From assembly GCA_016779985.1 (NCBI GenBank), contig JADHMP010000011.1:1-64000 (forward strand): DNA of 64,000 nucleotides, read 5' to 3'. This document shows positions 17,335 to 26,504 of this stretch, piece by piece (within the stretch, counting starts at the first letter, position 1; each line of letters begins with the position of its first letter). Below the pieces are notes generated by a model that saw only the letters and a program-made list of their open reading frames with translations, was not told where the DNA came from and did not search any database. The position numbers and the translations under genes are program-made. The stretch comes from JADHMP01 sp016779985. Its GTDB lineage: Bacteria > Bacteroidota > Bacteroidia > Flavobacteriales > Flavobacteriaceae.

Positions 17335-17364
17335 TTGCACAGGTTTTATAAAAATCTATTTTTG
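17335..17364 (+). promoter_or_regulatory. DUF2795 gene promoter (TTG-N19-TATTTTTG)
   Basis: TTG at 17335-17337 and TATTTTTG at 17357-17364, separated by 19 bases, a full match to the flavobacterial consensus. The ATG follows at 17382. Confidence 0.65.
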
Positions 17365-17381
17365 CAAAAAATTATAAAGCT

Positions 17382-17603
17382 ATGTATTGGACGTTAGAAT
17401 TAGCATCTTATCTCAGTGACGCCCCTTGGCCTGCGACAAAAGACGAATTGATTGATTTCTCAATCCGAACTGGAGCTCCACTCGAAGTTATTGAAAACCT
17501 TCAAGCCATGGAAGATGAAGAAGACGTTTATGAGTCTATAGAAGAAATTTGGCCAGATTTTCCAACTGATGACGATTATCTTTGGAATGAAGATGAATAT
17601 TAG
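17382..17603 (+). CDS. DUF2795 domain protein
   Basis: A 73-residue, strongly acidic protein. It matches the small DUF2795 family in its opening (LELASYLSDAPWPATKDELI) and in the following ENLQAMEDEED helix; the end is rich in Asp, Glu and Trp. The fold is a small helical bundle; the function is unknown. It has its own consensus promoter and is followed by an intrinsic terminator, so it is a single-gene unit between the adenosyltransferase gene and secA. Confidence 0.8.
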   Translation: MYWTLELASYLSDAPWPATKDELIDFSIRTGAPLEVIENLQAMEDEEDVYESIEEIWPDFPTDDDYLWNEDEY

Positions 17604-17626
17604 GAAAAAAAATCAACAACATAACT

Positions 17627-17650
17627 AAAGTCTCCTTAGAGACTTTTTTT
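17627..17650 (+). terminator. Rho-independent terminator after the DUF2795 gene
   Basis: Perfect 8-bp stem AAAGTCTC/GAGACTTT with loop CTTA, followed by a T-tract. It isolates the small gene from secA, whose promoter begins six bases further on. Confidence 0.85.
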
Positions 17651-17655
17651 ATAAT

Positions 17656-17663
17656 TACATTTG
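17656..17663 (+). promoter_or_regulatory. -7 box of secA
   Basis: TACATTTG, exact TAnnTTTG, 27 bases before the secA ATG and directly after the terminator. Confidence 0.6.
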
Positions 17664-17689
17664 AAAAACTATGGAATAAGCCCGCATAA

Positions 17690-20600
17690 ATGAGCATACT
17701 TAATAGCATATTAAAAACATTTGTTGGAGATAAGGCAAAACAAGACCTCAAAAAAATAACCCCCCTTGTTCAACAGATTATTTCTGCACAAGACAAACTC
17801 AAGGAACTTTCAGACGACGCCCTACGCAAAAAAACATCAGATTTTAAGGAACAAATAAAAACGCTTAGAGTGCCCCACCAAAAGGTTATTGAGGAATTAA
17901 AAAGTTCTGTTTCCGAAACCTCAGCAATAGAAGTAAAGGAAGAATTGTATGAAAAAATAGACAGTCAAGAAGAGGAAGCTTATCATCAGGTAGAAGAACT
18001 CCTAAATGCTATTTTACCAGAGGCCTTTGCGGTGGTCAAAGAAACAGCAAGAAGATTAGTAGAAAATAAAGAACTAATTGTTAGTGCTACAGAAAATGAT
18101 AGAACGCTTTCACAGCAAAAAAGTTATATCACCTTAAAAGGGGAAAAAGCACATTGGAGTAATCAATGGGACGCCGCAGGTAAACCCGTTACATGGGACA
18201 TGATCCACTATGACGTTCAACTAATTGGTGGAATTGCGCTACATCAAGGAAAAATTTCTGAAATGCAAACCGGAGAAGGTAAAACCCTTGTGGCAACTCT
18301 TCCAGTCTATTTAAATGCGCTCACCGGTAAAGGAGTTCATTTAGTAACCGTTAATGATTATTTAGCTAAAAGAGATAGTGCTTGGATGGCTCCCTTATTT
18401 GAATTTCATGGGCTAACTGTTGATTGTATTGATTATCATAAACCCAATAGTCCAGAAAGAAGAAGTGCATATATGGCAGATATAACCTATGGTACTAATA
18501 ATGAATTTGGGTTCGATTATCTGCGAGATAATATGGCGCACACAGAAGAAGATTTGGTGCAACGTAAACACCACTATGCTATTGTTGATGAAGTTGATTC
18601 TGTTTTAATTGATGACGCAAGGACTCCCCTAATCATTTCTGGTCCAACACCGGAGGGAGAGAGACATGAATTTGATCAGCTAAAGCCTAAAATTGGAGCA
18701 TTAGTGCAGCAGCAAAGAAGTTTATTGACCAGTGTCCTTGCCGAAGCAAAAGCTAAAATCAAAGCAAATGATGATAAAGAAGGTGGGCTATTGCTTCTTA
18801 GAGTCCACCGTGGTCTTCCAAAAAACAAAGCCTTGATTAAGTTTTTGAGTGAAGATGGAGTGAAACAACTACTGCAAAAGACAGAAAATTTTTACATGCA
18901 GGATAACAACCGGGAAATGCCAAAAGTAGATGCCGAGTTGTTCTTCACTATAGATGAAAAAAATAACCAAATTGAACTCACAGAAAAGGGAATTGATAAC
19001 CTTTCTGGTGACACTAATGATAAAAACTTTTTTGTCCTTCCAGACATTGGGAGCGAAATAGCTAAGATAGAAGCAAAAGAATTAACACCCAAAAAAGAAG
19101 CTGCTGAAAAAGAACTGCTGTTCAAAGACTTTGATATAAAAAGTGAACGTATTCATTCGATGAATCAGTTGTTAAAGGCTTACACACTTTTTGAAAAAGA
19201 CGTTGAATATGTTCTTATGGACAACAAAGTTAAAATTGTCGACGAACAGACAGGAAGGATTATGGAAGGAAGACGCTATTCTGACGGGCTTCATCAAGCC
19301 ATTGAAGCCAAAGAAAATGTGAAAATTGAGGCTGCCACCCAAACGTATGCCACCATTACTCTTCAAAACTACTTTAGAATGTATCAAAAACTTTCCGGCA
19401 TGACCGGGACAGCTATCACTGAAGCTGGAGAGTTTTGGGAAATCTACAAACTAGATGTGATAGAAATTCCTACCAATAGACCCATTGCTAGAAAAGATGA
19501 AAATGACCTTATTTATAAAACTAAGCGTGAAAAATACAACGCAGTCATTGAGCAGGTCACCAAACTCTCTAGGGCTGGGCGACCCATTTTGATTGGAACA
19601 ACTTCTGTGGAGATTTCAGAATTGCTCAGTAAAATGCTTCAAATAAGAAAAGTCCCTCACAACGTATTGAATGCCAAACTTCACAAAAAAGAGGCAGATA
19701 TAGTGGCTGAAGCAGGAAACCCTGGGGTGGTCACAATAGCCACTAACATGGCAGGTAGAGGAACTGATATTAAATTATCCAATCAAGTAAAAGAAGCTGG
19801 TGGTTTAGCCATCATAGGTACAGAAAGACATGATTCTAGACGAGTAGATAGACAATTAAGAGGTCGATCTGGACGACAAGGAGATCCAGGTAGTTCACAA
19901 TTTTATGTATCTCTTGAAGACAACCTAATGCGTTTGTTTGGATCTGATCGAGTCGCAAAAGTCATGGATCGAATGGGGCTTGAAGAAGGCGAAGTGATTC
20001 AACATTCTATGATGACAAAATCTATTGAACGAGCTCAAAAGAAAGTAGAAGAGAACAATTTTGGTATTCGTAAAAGACTTCTAGAATATGACGATGTGAT
20101 GAGTGCCCAACGAGAGGTTATCTATAAACGTAGAAAACATGCATTGCAAGGGTCACGTCTAAAATTAGACATTCTTAATATGCTCTTTGATACCTGTGAA
20201 GACATTGTTTTGAACAACAAAGCTCAAAAGGACTTTAAAAATTTTGAGTTTGAAATTATTAGTAATTTTTCTGTCACCTCGCCAATTAGTGCTGAGCAAT
20301 TTGAAGGTGAAACTGAATCAGAACTAATAAATAAACTATATAATGCTTTATTAAGTCATTATGAAACCAAAACAGCTTCAAGCGCTCAACTGGCTTTTCC
20401 TGTTATTAAAAAAGTTTTTGAACAGCCTGGAAATAAATTTGAAAGGATTGTTGTTCCATTTACAGATGGTGTAAAAACGCTAAATGTTGTTACTAATTTG
20501 GAAGTAGCCTATGAATCAAAGGGACAAAAACTAGTAGAAGATTTTGAGCGCAATATCACGTTAGCCCTTCTTGATGAAGCTTGGAAGGTGCATTTGCGCA

Positions 20601-21052
20601 AAATGGATGAATTAAAGCAGTCCGTACAGTTAGCGGTGCATGAGCAAAAAGACCCCTTGCTAATCTATAAATTTGAAGCCTTTGAATTATTCAAATCGAT
20701 GTTGAATCAATTGAATCGGGAAGTTCTTTCCTTCTTAATTAAAGGCACACTACCCAATCAAAATCAGGGGGCAATTCAAGAAGCAAAACAAACCCAATCG
20801 CAACAGCAGTATAACACAACCAAGGATGAAGTCTTAAATTCTGATCAACTCGCAGAACGCAACCGGCACGTCGGAGCTGGAGCCAGTCAAGCCCAAAGGA
20901 CCCCCGTTGAAACTGTGGTACGAGAACAACCCAAAATTGGTCGTAATGAACGTGTCAACATCAAAAATGTGACTACAGGTGAATCAAAAATTGTGAAATT
21001 TAAACAAGCAGAACCCTTAATTAAATCAGGGAGTTGGGTTATCACTCAATAA
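17690..21052 (+). CDS. secA: Preprotein translocase ATPase SecA
   Basis: A 1120-residue motor that drives proteins through SecYEG. Visible: Walker A in MQTGEGKTLVA near residue 192, Walker B DEVDSVLIDDARTPLI near 300, TNMAGRGTDIKL, and TERHDSRRVDRQLRGRSGRQ near 711. It is about 200 residues longer than E. coli SecA. The extra length lies mainly in an insert around 320-450, within the first nucleotide-binding region, which is common in Bacteroidota. The usual C-terminal zinc finger (CxCx8C[H/C]) is missing: the tail ends PKIGRNERVNIKN and onward, with arginine and valine where the cysteines would be. Confidence 0.97.
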   Translation: MSILNSILKTFVGDKAKQDLKKITPLVQQIISAQDKLKELSDDALRKKTSDFKEQIKTLRVPHQKVIEELKSSVSETSAIEVKEELYEKIDSQEEEAYHQVEELLNAILPEAFAVVKETARRLVENKELIVSATENDRTLSQQKSYITLKGEKAHWSNQWDAAGKPVTWDMIHYDVQLIGGIALHQGKISEMQTGEGKTLVATLPVYLNALTGKGVHLVTVNDYLAKRDSAWMAPLFEFHGLTVDCIDYHKPNSPERRSAYMADITYGTNNEFGFDYLRDNMAHTEEDLVQRKHHYAIVDEVDSVLIDDARTPLIISGPTPEGERHEFDQLKPKIGALVQQQRSLLTSVLAEAKAKIKANDDKEGGLLLLRVHRGLPKNKALIKFLSEDGVKQLLQKTENFYMQDNNREMPKVDAELFFTIDEKNNQIELTEKGIDNLSGDTNDKNFFVLPDIGSEIAKIEAKELTPKKEAAEKELLFKDFDIKSERIHSMNQLLKAYTLFEKDVEYVLMDNKVKIVDEQTGRIMEGRRYSDGLHQAIEAKENVKIEAATQTYATITLQNYFRMYQKLSGMTGTAITEAGEFWEIYKLDVIEIPTNRPIARKDENDLIYKTKREKYNAVIEQVTKLSRAGRPILIGTTSVEISELLSKMLQIRKVPHNVLNAKLHKKEADIVAEAGNPGVVTIATNMAGRGTDIKLSNQVKEAGGLAIIGTERHDSRRVDRQLRGRSGRQGDPGSSQFYVSLEDNLMRLFGSDRVAKVMDRMGLEEGEVIQHSMMTKSIERAQKKVEENNFGIRKRLLEYDDVMSAQREVIYKRRKHALQGSRLKLDILNMLFDTCEDIVLNNKAQKDFKNFEFEIISNFSVTSPISAEQFEGETESELINKLYNALLSHYETKTASSAQLAFPVIKKVFEQPGNKFERIVVPFTDGVKTLNVVTNLEVAYESKGQKLVEDFERNITLALLDEAWKVHLRKMDELKQSVQLAVHEQKDPLLIYKFEAFELFKSMLNQLNREVLSFLIKGTLPNQNQGAIQEAKQTQSQQQYNTTKDEVLNSDQLAERNRHVGAGASQAQRTPVETVVREQPKIGRNERVNIKNVTTGESKIVKFKQAEPLIKSGSWVITQ

Positions 21053-21079
21053 TTTTTTATTTTTAGGCAAACAAATGTG

Positions 21080-22339
21080 ATGGAGGTTTATGCTGCTATT
21101 CTGTTGTGGGCCATTCCCGCTTTTCTAGCGCTGGTTGTTATAGAAATATTTTATGGGCAATGGAAAGGAAAACAGACCTACAGTTTCATGGACACGCTAT
21201 CCAGTTTAAGTTCAGGTATGACCAACATTCTGAAGGATTTGATTGGTTTGACGCTTGTTTTAATTTCTTATCCTTATTTATTCGACCTATTGCACCTTCA
21301 AACCCTAGAGGCTACTTTTTGGACCTATAGTATTGCTTTTATTTGTATCGATTTCGCCAGCTATTGGGGACATCGGCTCAACCATCAGGTCAACTTATTT
21401 TGGAACCAACACATCATACATCATAGCAGTGAAGAATTTAACTTAGCCTGTGCCCTACGGCAAAGTTTTTCTAATCTTGTGAGTCTTTCAGCTTTATTTT
21501 TAATCCCTGCAGCCCTTTTAGGAGTGCCTCATAAAGTGATTACTATTTTAGCTTCTATCCATTTGTTTGGACAATTTTGGTATCATACGCAACACATAGG
21601 GAAGTTAGGATGGCTGGAGTATATTTTAGTTACCCCTTCGCAGCATCGAGTGCATCATGCCATTAACCCAGAATATATTGATAAAAACCTAGCTGCTATC
21701 TTTTGTGTTTGGGATCGATGGTTTGGTACTTTTCAAGAGGAATTAGATAATATACCTCCAGTTTATGGCACACTCAAACCAGTGCAAAGCTGGAATCCTT
21801 TTTGGATAAATTTCCAACATCTATGGTCGCTAAGTCAAGATGCTTGGCGAACAAATAAATGGACAGACAAATTTAAAATATGGTTTATGCCAACGGGATG
21901 GAGACCCGATGACGTGGCACAAAGTCATCCCAAGAAAAAGGTAAACAGCCCTTTTGAACAGAAGAAATACAAACACAAATACTCCTCTTTTTTAAAAAGC
22001 TATGCCACCTTTCAGTTTATGGGTATCACAATCATGTTGCTCTATTTTTTAAGTCATTTTGAAGATTTCGACACGCCATTTCGTCTAGCTCTTGTAGCAA
22101 TACTATTCTTAAGTATTTTCTCCTATACTTCGGTTATGGATTGCTTCAAATGGGCTGCCCTTTTCGATAGCTTTAGAGCCCTCACAGGAATCTTTTTTCT
22201 CCTCCTGCCCTCTCATTTATTTCTCTGGGAATTTCATTGGGTATTTGCCCTCTTTTTAAGTTTTTATTTTGGTATTAGTTTAATTACCAGCTTTTGGATT
22301 GCACAGGCGTCACCAGCCAGAAAATTAGCTTTAACATAA
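21080..22339 (+). CDS. Sterol desaturase/fatty acid hydroxylase family membrane protein
   Basis: A 419-residue integral membrane di-iron enzyme. The three histidine clusters of the superfamily are present: HRLNH, HIIHHSSEEFN and HRVHHAIN, about residues 102-190. Several membrane helices lie before and after. The family hydroxylates or desaturates lipid chains; the substrate cannot be named. The ATG at 21080 is preferred to the GTG directly before it. The stop codon TAA is followed with no gap by the ATG of the glycosyltransferase gene, so the two are surely co-translated and may modify the same envelope lipid. Confidence 0.85.
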   Translation: MEVYAAILLWAIPAFLALVVIEIFYGQWKGKQTYSFMDTLSSLSSGMTNILKDLIGLTLVLISYPYLFDLLHLQTLEATFWTYSIAFICIDFASYWGHRLNHQVNLFWNQHIIHHSSEEFNLACALRQSFSNLVSLSALFLIPAALLGVPHKVITILASIHLFGQFWYHTQHIGKLGWLEYILVTPSQHRVHHAINPEYIDKNLAAIFCVWDRWFGTFQEELDNIPPVYGTLKPVQSWNPFWINFQHLWSLSQDAWRTNKWTDKFKIWFMPTGWRPDDVAQSHPKKKVNSPFEQKKYKHKYSSFLKSYATFQFMGITIMLLYFLSHFEDFDTPFRLALVAILFLSIFSYTSVMDCFKWAALFDSFRALTGIFFLLLPSHLFLWEFHWVFALFLSFYFGISLITSFWIAQASPARKLALT

Positions 22340-23473
22340 ATGTCAAAACAAAATAGGATTCTTCTTTTGGGTCCTGCTTATCCCTACAGGGGTGGCATTG
22401 CAGATACTCAACATGAATTAGGGAAGGCTATTATGCGACAAAATAGAGCCGTTTCGTTAGCTACTTTCTCTCAACTGTATCCCCCCTTTTTATTTCCTGG
22501 TAAGACTCAATTTCGCTCTGATGAATATCCTGAAGAGCTTAAAATAGAACAAATAGTTCATGCCTACAATCCATTTCAATGGCGAAAAGCTATTTCTAAG
22601 CTAAAAAAAGAGGATCCAGATTCTATTGTATTCAGATATTATACTCCATTTTTGGCTCCTGTTTACACCAGTATTGCCAAACAATTCAAGAGAGTCAAAA
22701 AAATAGCATTGGTCGACAATTGGTGGCCACATGAACCCAAACCTTGGGATGCATTGCTCAATCAAAAATTTGGTAAACAAATGGATCAATTTGCAACACT
22801 CTCTAAACTTGTTGGAGATCAAATTGAAGATTCAAAAATGAATCAACCTATTTGGAGAGGATTCCACCCCATTGCAAACAATCTACCCCCTCTTCTACCC
22901 CAAAAACAAGCAAGACAACAGTTAGGTTGGCCTCAAGGTGTACCAATAGTATTATTTTATGGGTTAATTCGTCAATATAAAGGCTTGGAGCTTCTACTCA
23001 AAGCATACGCTGAAAAACCATTGTCTGAAACGAATATTCAATTGGCTGTTGTTGGGGAATGTTATCAAAACCCAAATAAATACCTGCAACTGATCGAAAA
23101 ACTGAATTTAAAAAACAAAATACTTTTAGACTTAAACTTTGCCGATAAACAGAAAACTCAAAGGGTCTTTTCTGCTGCTAATGCTGTGGTTCAGACGTAT
23201 CATAAAGCAACTCAAAGTGGGGTAACTCCCCTTGCCTATCACTATACTAAACCTATCTTGGCAAGTGATATTGACGGTTTACGAGAACCCATCGCAAATG
23301 ATAAAACTGGACTTTTAACTGACAAAACACCCAAAGGAATTGCTAAAAACCTAACCGAATTGGTTGATCCTACTAATTTTATTTTATTTGAAAATCAATT
23401 GAGGGCTTGTCAAAAAAAATATCAATGGGATCACTTTGCTAAAAATCTGCTAGATTTTATCGAAAGTGAATAG
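22340..23473 (+). CDS. Glycosyltransferase, GT4-like
   Basis: A 377-residue probable GT-B glycosyltransferase. The N-terminal half opens with the glycine-rich LGPAYPYRGGIADTQ loop. The C-terminal half has a nucleotide-sugar-binding Rossmann fold: VLFYGLIRQYKGLELL, then TQSGVTPLAYHYTKPILASD with the acceptor-end loop typical of GT4. There is no signal peptide or membrane helix, so it acts on the cytosolic face. The sugar and acceptor are unknown. Its start abuts the stop of the lipid hydroxylase gene. Confidence 0.8.
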   Translation: MSKQNRILLLGPAYPYRGGIADTQHELGKAIMRQNRAVSLATFSQLYPPFLFPGKTQFRSDEYPEELKIEQIVHAYNPFQWRKAISKLKKEDPDSIVFRYYTPFLAPVYTSIAKQFKRVKKIALVDNWWPHEPKPWDALLNQKFGKQMDQFATLSKLVGDQIEDSKMNQPIWRGFHPIANNLPPLLPQKQARQQLGWPQGVPIVLFYGLIRQYKGLELLLKAYAEKPLSETNIQLAVVGECYQNPNKYLQLIEKLNLKNKILLDLNFADKQKTQRVFSAANAVVQTYHKATQSGVTPLAYHYTKPILASDIDGLREPIANDKTGLLTDKTPKGIAKNLTELVDPTNFILFENQLRACQKKYQWDHFAKNLLDFIESE

Positions 23474-23522
23474 CAAATCTCTCTTTTAAAAGTTTCATGC
23501 CACTGCTTTTTGTAGCATCAAT

Positions 23523-24794
23523 TTATACTACAAACAAGGGACGCCCTTGCATTAAAGCGTGTACTTCTTGACCAACTTCCTCAATTACTGTCTCATCATC
23601 GTGATTTAAAATTACACGATTAATCAAATTTACAATAGTCTCCATATCATCTTCTTTTAGTCCACGAGTTGTAATAGCAGCTGTACCAACACGTATTCCA
23701 GAAGTTACAAATGGTGATTTATCATCAAAAGGGACCATGTTCTTATTGGCAGTTATTTCAGCTCTCACTAGAGCGTGTTCTGCTGCTTTTCCAGTAACAT
23801 TTTTATTGCGGAGATCAATGAGCATTAAATGATTGTCTGTTCCTCCAGAAATCAAATGATACTCTAAAGCAACAAAAGCTTTGGCCATAGCTTGAGCGTT
23901 GCTTTGCACCTGTTTCATATAATCTTTAAATTCAGGTTTCAATGCTTCTCCAAACGCAATTGCTTTAGCCGCAACAACGTGCTCCAGAGGACCGCCTTGA
24001 TTGCCTGGAAAAACTGCCATATCGAGCAAATGTGACATTTTACGGAGGTTACCGTTTTTCAGCTTAAGACCAAATGGATTGTCAAAGTCATTTCCCATAA
24101 CAATTAGACCCCCACGAGGACCACGAAGCGTTTTATGTGTGGTGGTAGTCACCACGTGGCAATGAGGAATAGGGTTTGAAAGTAAACCCGTGGCGATGAG
24201 TCCAGAAGGATGTGAAATATCGGCCAATAAAAAGGCACCTACGCTATCTGCAATTTCTCGAAAACGTTCAAAATCAATGTCCCTTGAATAGGCCGACGCA
24301 CCTGCGATCAACATTTGTGGTTGCACTTCTTCTGCAATGGCTTTTATGTTATCATAGTCCAAACGACCTGTTTCTTTTGATACACCATAAAAATGAGCTT
24401 CATAAAGTCTTCCAGAAAAATTTACTGGAGAGCCATGAGTTAGATGACCTCCGTGAGCTAAATCAAAACCAAGAATCTTGTCTCCAGGTTTCAAAAAAGC
24501 ATGGAATACAGCAGTGTTTGCTTGAGAACCTGAATGGGGTTGTACATTGGCATAAGCCGCTCCAAATAAAGCCTTTGCTCTATCGATGGCAAGTTGTTCG
24601 ATTTGATCCACAACTTCACAACCTCCATAATAGCGCTTGCCTGGATACCCTTCGGCGTATTTATTGGTTAGTACAGAACCCGTGGCTTCCATCACTGCAG
24701 GACTAGTGAAGTTTTCTGAGGCAATTAATTCAATTCCATTCAACTGCCTTTTTTCCTCTGCTTGGATTAAATCAAAAATCTCTTGGTCACGCAT
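23523..24794 (-). CDS. glyA: Serine hydroxymethyltransferase
   Basis: A 423-residue PLP enzyme that interconverts serine and glycine while charging tetrahydrofolate with one carbon. Lys221 in TTTTHKTLRGPRGG binds PLP; LIASENFTS near 23-31, YPGKRYYGGCE at 50-60 and ADISHPSG at 191-198 are all family hallmarks. Length is normal for bacterial GlyA. It is convergent with the glycosyltransferase gene and divergent from the NAD(P)HX repair gene. No exact TAnnTTTG box was found upstream, and no THF riboswitch-like structure was recognised. Confidence 0.97.
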   Translation of the reverse strand: MRDQEIFDLIQAEEKRQLNGIELIASENFTSPAVMEATGSVLTNKYAEGYPGKRYYGGCEVVDQIEQLAIDRAKALFGAAYANVQPHSGSQANTAVFHAFLKPGDKILGFDLAHGGHLTHGSPVNFSGRLYEAHFYGVSKETGRLDYDNIKAIAEEVQPQMLIAGASAYSRDIDFERFREIADSVGAFLLADISHPSGLIATGLLSNPIPHCHVVTTTTHKTLRGPRGGLIVMGNDFDNPFGLKLKNGNLRKMSHLLDMAVFPGNQGGPLEHVVAAKAIAFGEALKPEFKDYMKQVQSNAQAMAKAFVALEYHLISGGTDNHLMLIDLRNKNVTGKAAEHALVRAEITANKNMVPFDDKSPFVTSGIRVGTAAITTRGLKEDDMETIVNLINRVILNHDDETVIEEVGQEVHALMQGRPLFVV

Positions 24795-24917
24795 AATTTA
24801 GTTTTTATTATAAGGCGTAAAAATAGCGGTTTCTTAGTAATTGATAAACGGTAAACTATATTTTTAAACTATTATTTTAAACACATCATTAACAAGAGTT
24901 CAATTATCTTAGTCTTA

Positions 24918-26408
24918 ATGAAAATTTTAACCACACAACAAATAAGGGCATTAGATCAATATACCATTGAACATGAACCTATCTCACCCAGAAACTTAAT
25001 GGAACGAGCTGCCCAAAAGTGTGTAGAGTGGTTTGAAAAAAATATCAGAATTGATCAAACGCTATACATTTTCTGTGGCCCAGGTAACAATGGTGGTGAC
25101 GGATTAGCAATTTCAAGATTACTCGTAAAACTCAATTTTACTTGCCTTTGTTATCACTTGAAATCCAATGATTATAGCCCCCTATTTGTAGAAAATAAAA
25201 ATAGTTTACTGAAAGAGTCGATACTAATTTCTTCACCAGCCGATTTTCCTAGTATTGATGAAGAGGATGGTGTCGTTGTTGATTCACTTTTTGGATCTGG
25301 ACTCAACCGCCCTTTAGCTGGACTTCCGTTACAATTGATTGCATTTCTAAATAAAAAAAGTGGACAAAAAATAGCTATTGATATTCCCTCAGGAATGTAT
25401 TCAGAATTTAATGGTTCCAATCTATGCTTTAAGGCAACACATACTTTAACATTTCAACTTCCCAAATTGGCATTTATGTTACCTGAAAAAGGAAATTATG
25501 TGGGAACCTTTCATCTTTTACCCATCCAATTGGACCCCACTTTTTTGGAATCAGAACCCACCCCATTCCATTATATCAACCTGCCAGTTGTGAAATCAAT
25601 TTTAAAATCCATACCCCCTTTTGCTCATAAAGGAAGTCAAGGTCACTTAATGCTTATAGGCGGACAAAAAAATGCAATGGGGGCCTTGCTTTTATCTGGA
25701 AAAGCTTCTCTTTATGCAGGTGTTGGAAAATTAAGCGTGATGTCTCCTCAAGCGGGACAAACAATCTTACAGAATGGGTTACCAGAGGCTATTCTCATTG
25801 AAAACGAGGGATGTCATTTTTTAGAGGGCTCATTCAATAGCACTTTGAAATACTGGGCATTGGGGCCAAGCATGGGTGTCGCTCCTCAAACAGTAAAATT
25901 TTTAGCCTCTTTATTAAAAAAAGCAAAGACACCACTAGTAATTGATGCTGACGCTCTCAACATATTATCAAAAAATCCCTCGCTACATAAATCTATACCT
26001 CCCGGATCTATTCTAACTCCCCATCCAAAAGAATTTGAACGTTGGGTTGGCCCTTGGAAAAATGATCAAGAGAAGTTAAAAAAATTAAAAAAACTAAGCC
26101 AAACGCTAGATGTGATTGTGGTCCTTAAAGGTGCCTACTCAATAATTGCAACACCTTCAGGTGATTTCTTGTTTAACAGTAGTGGTAATCAAGGAATGGC
26201 TACTGCTGGTAGCGGAGATGTATTAACAGGAGTTATAGGGAGTCTATTAGCACAAAAATATTTGCCTAGAGAAGCAGCAATTGTGGGAGTTTTTGCCCAT
26301 GGTTTAGCGGGGGATTTAGCAGCAGAACTCTATGGGCAACGTTCTGTAATAGCAAGTGCAATTGTAGATCAAATCCCAGCCGCTTTCAAAAAAATTGAAA
26401 AAATATAA
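24918..26408 (+). CDS. nnrD: Bifunctional NAD(P)HX epimerase/dehydratase
   Basis: A 496-residue metabolite-repair enzyme that converts damaged, hydrated NAD(P)H back to the active cofactor. The N-terminal domain (about 1-210) is the epimerase NnrE with GPGNNGGDG at 54-62. The C-terminal domain (about 225-496) is the dehydratase NnrD, with GGQKNAMGALLLSGKASLYA, VIDADAL and the nucleotide loop AGSGDVL near 430-436. The fused arrangement is common in bacteria. The gene is alone, upstream of clpB, with only a weak terminator-like hairpin between. Confidence 0.92.
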   Translation: MKILTTQQIRALDQYTIEHEPISPRNLMERAAQKCVEWFEKNIRIDQTLYIFCGPGNNGGDGLAISRLLVKLNFTCLCYHLKSNDYSPLFVENKNSLLKESILISSPADFPSIDEEDGVVVDSLFGSGLNRPLAGLPLQLIAFLNKKSGQKIAIDIPSGMYSEFNGSNLCFKATHTLTFQLPKLAFMLPEKGNYVGTFHLLPIQLDPTFLESEPTPFHYINLPVVKSILKSIPPFAHKGSQGHLMLIGGQKNAMGALLLSGKASLYAGVGKLSVMSPQAGQTILQNGLPEAILIENEGCHFLEGSFNSTLKYWALGPSMGVAPQTVKFLASLLKKAKTPLVIDADALNILSKNPSLHKSIPPGSILTPHPKEFERWVGPWKNDQEKLKKLKKLSQTLDVIVVLKGAYSIIATPSGDFLFNSSGNQGMATAGSGDVLTGVIGSLLAQKYLPREAAIVGVFAHGLAGDLAAELYGQRSVIASAIVDQIPAAFKKIEKI

Positions 26409-26411
26409 CAC

Positions 26412-26430
26412 TGCCTTTTTGGCATTTTTT
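26412..26430 (+). terminator. Weak terminator-like hairpin after nnrD
   Basis: A 4-bp stem TGCC/GGCA with a T5 loop followed by seven T residues. The T-tract is good but the stem is short, so this is a tentative call. Confidence 0.4.
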
Positions 26431-26504
26431 TATTGTTTTTTAAGACAAAATGTCTGCTGAATTGATTTGGAATATACTTTGTTCGTTAGATTTAAAAAAT
26501 CGCT

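Noticed and set aside
24212..24706. 164-codon plus-strand frame inside glyA
   Set aside because: Fully inside a highly conserved gene on the opposite strand; the composition is that of reversed coding sequence.
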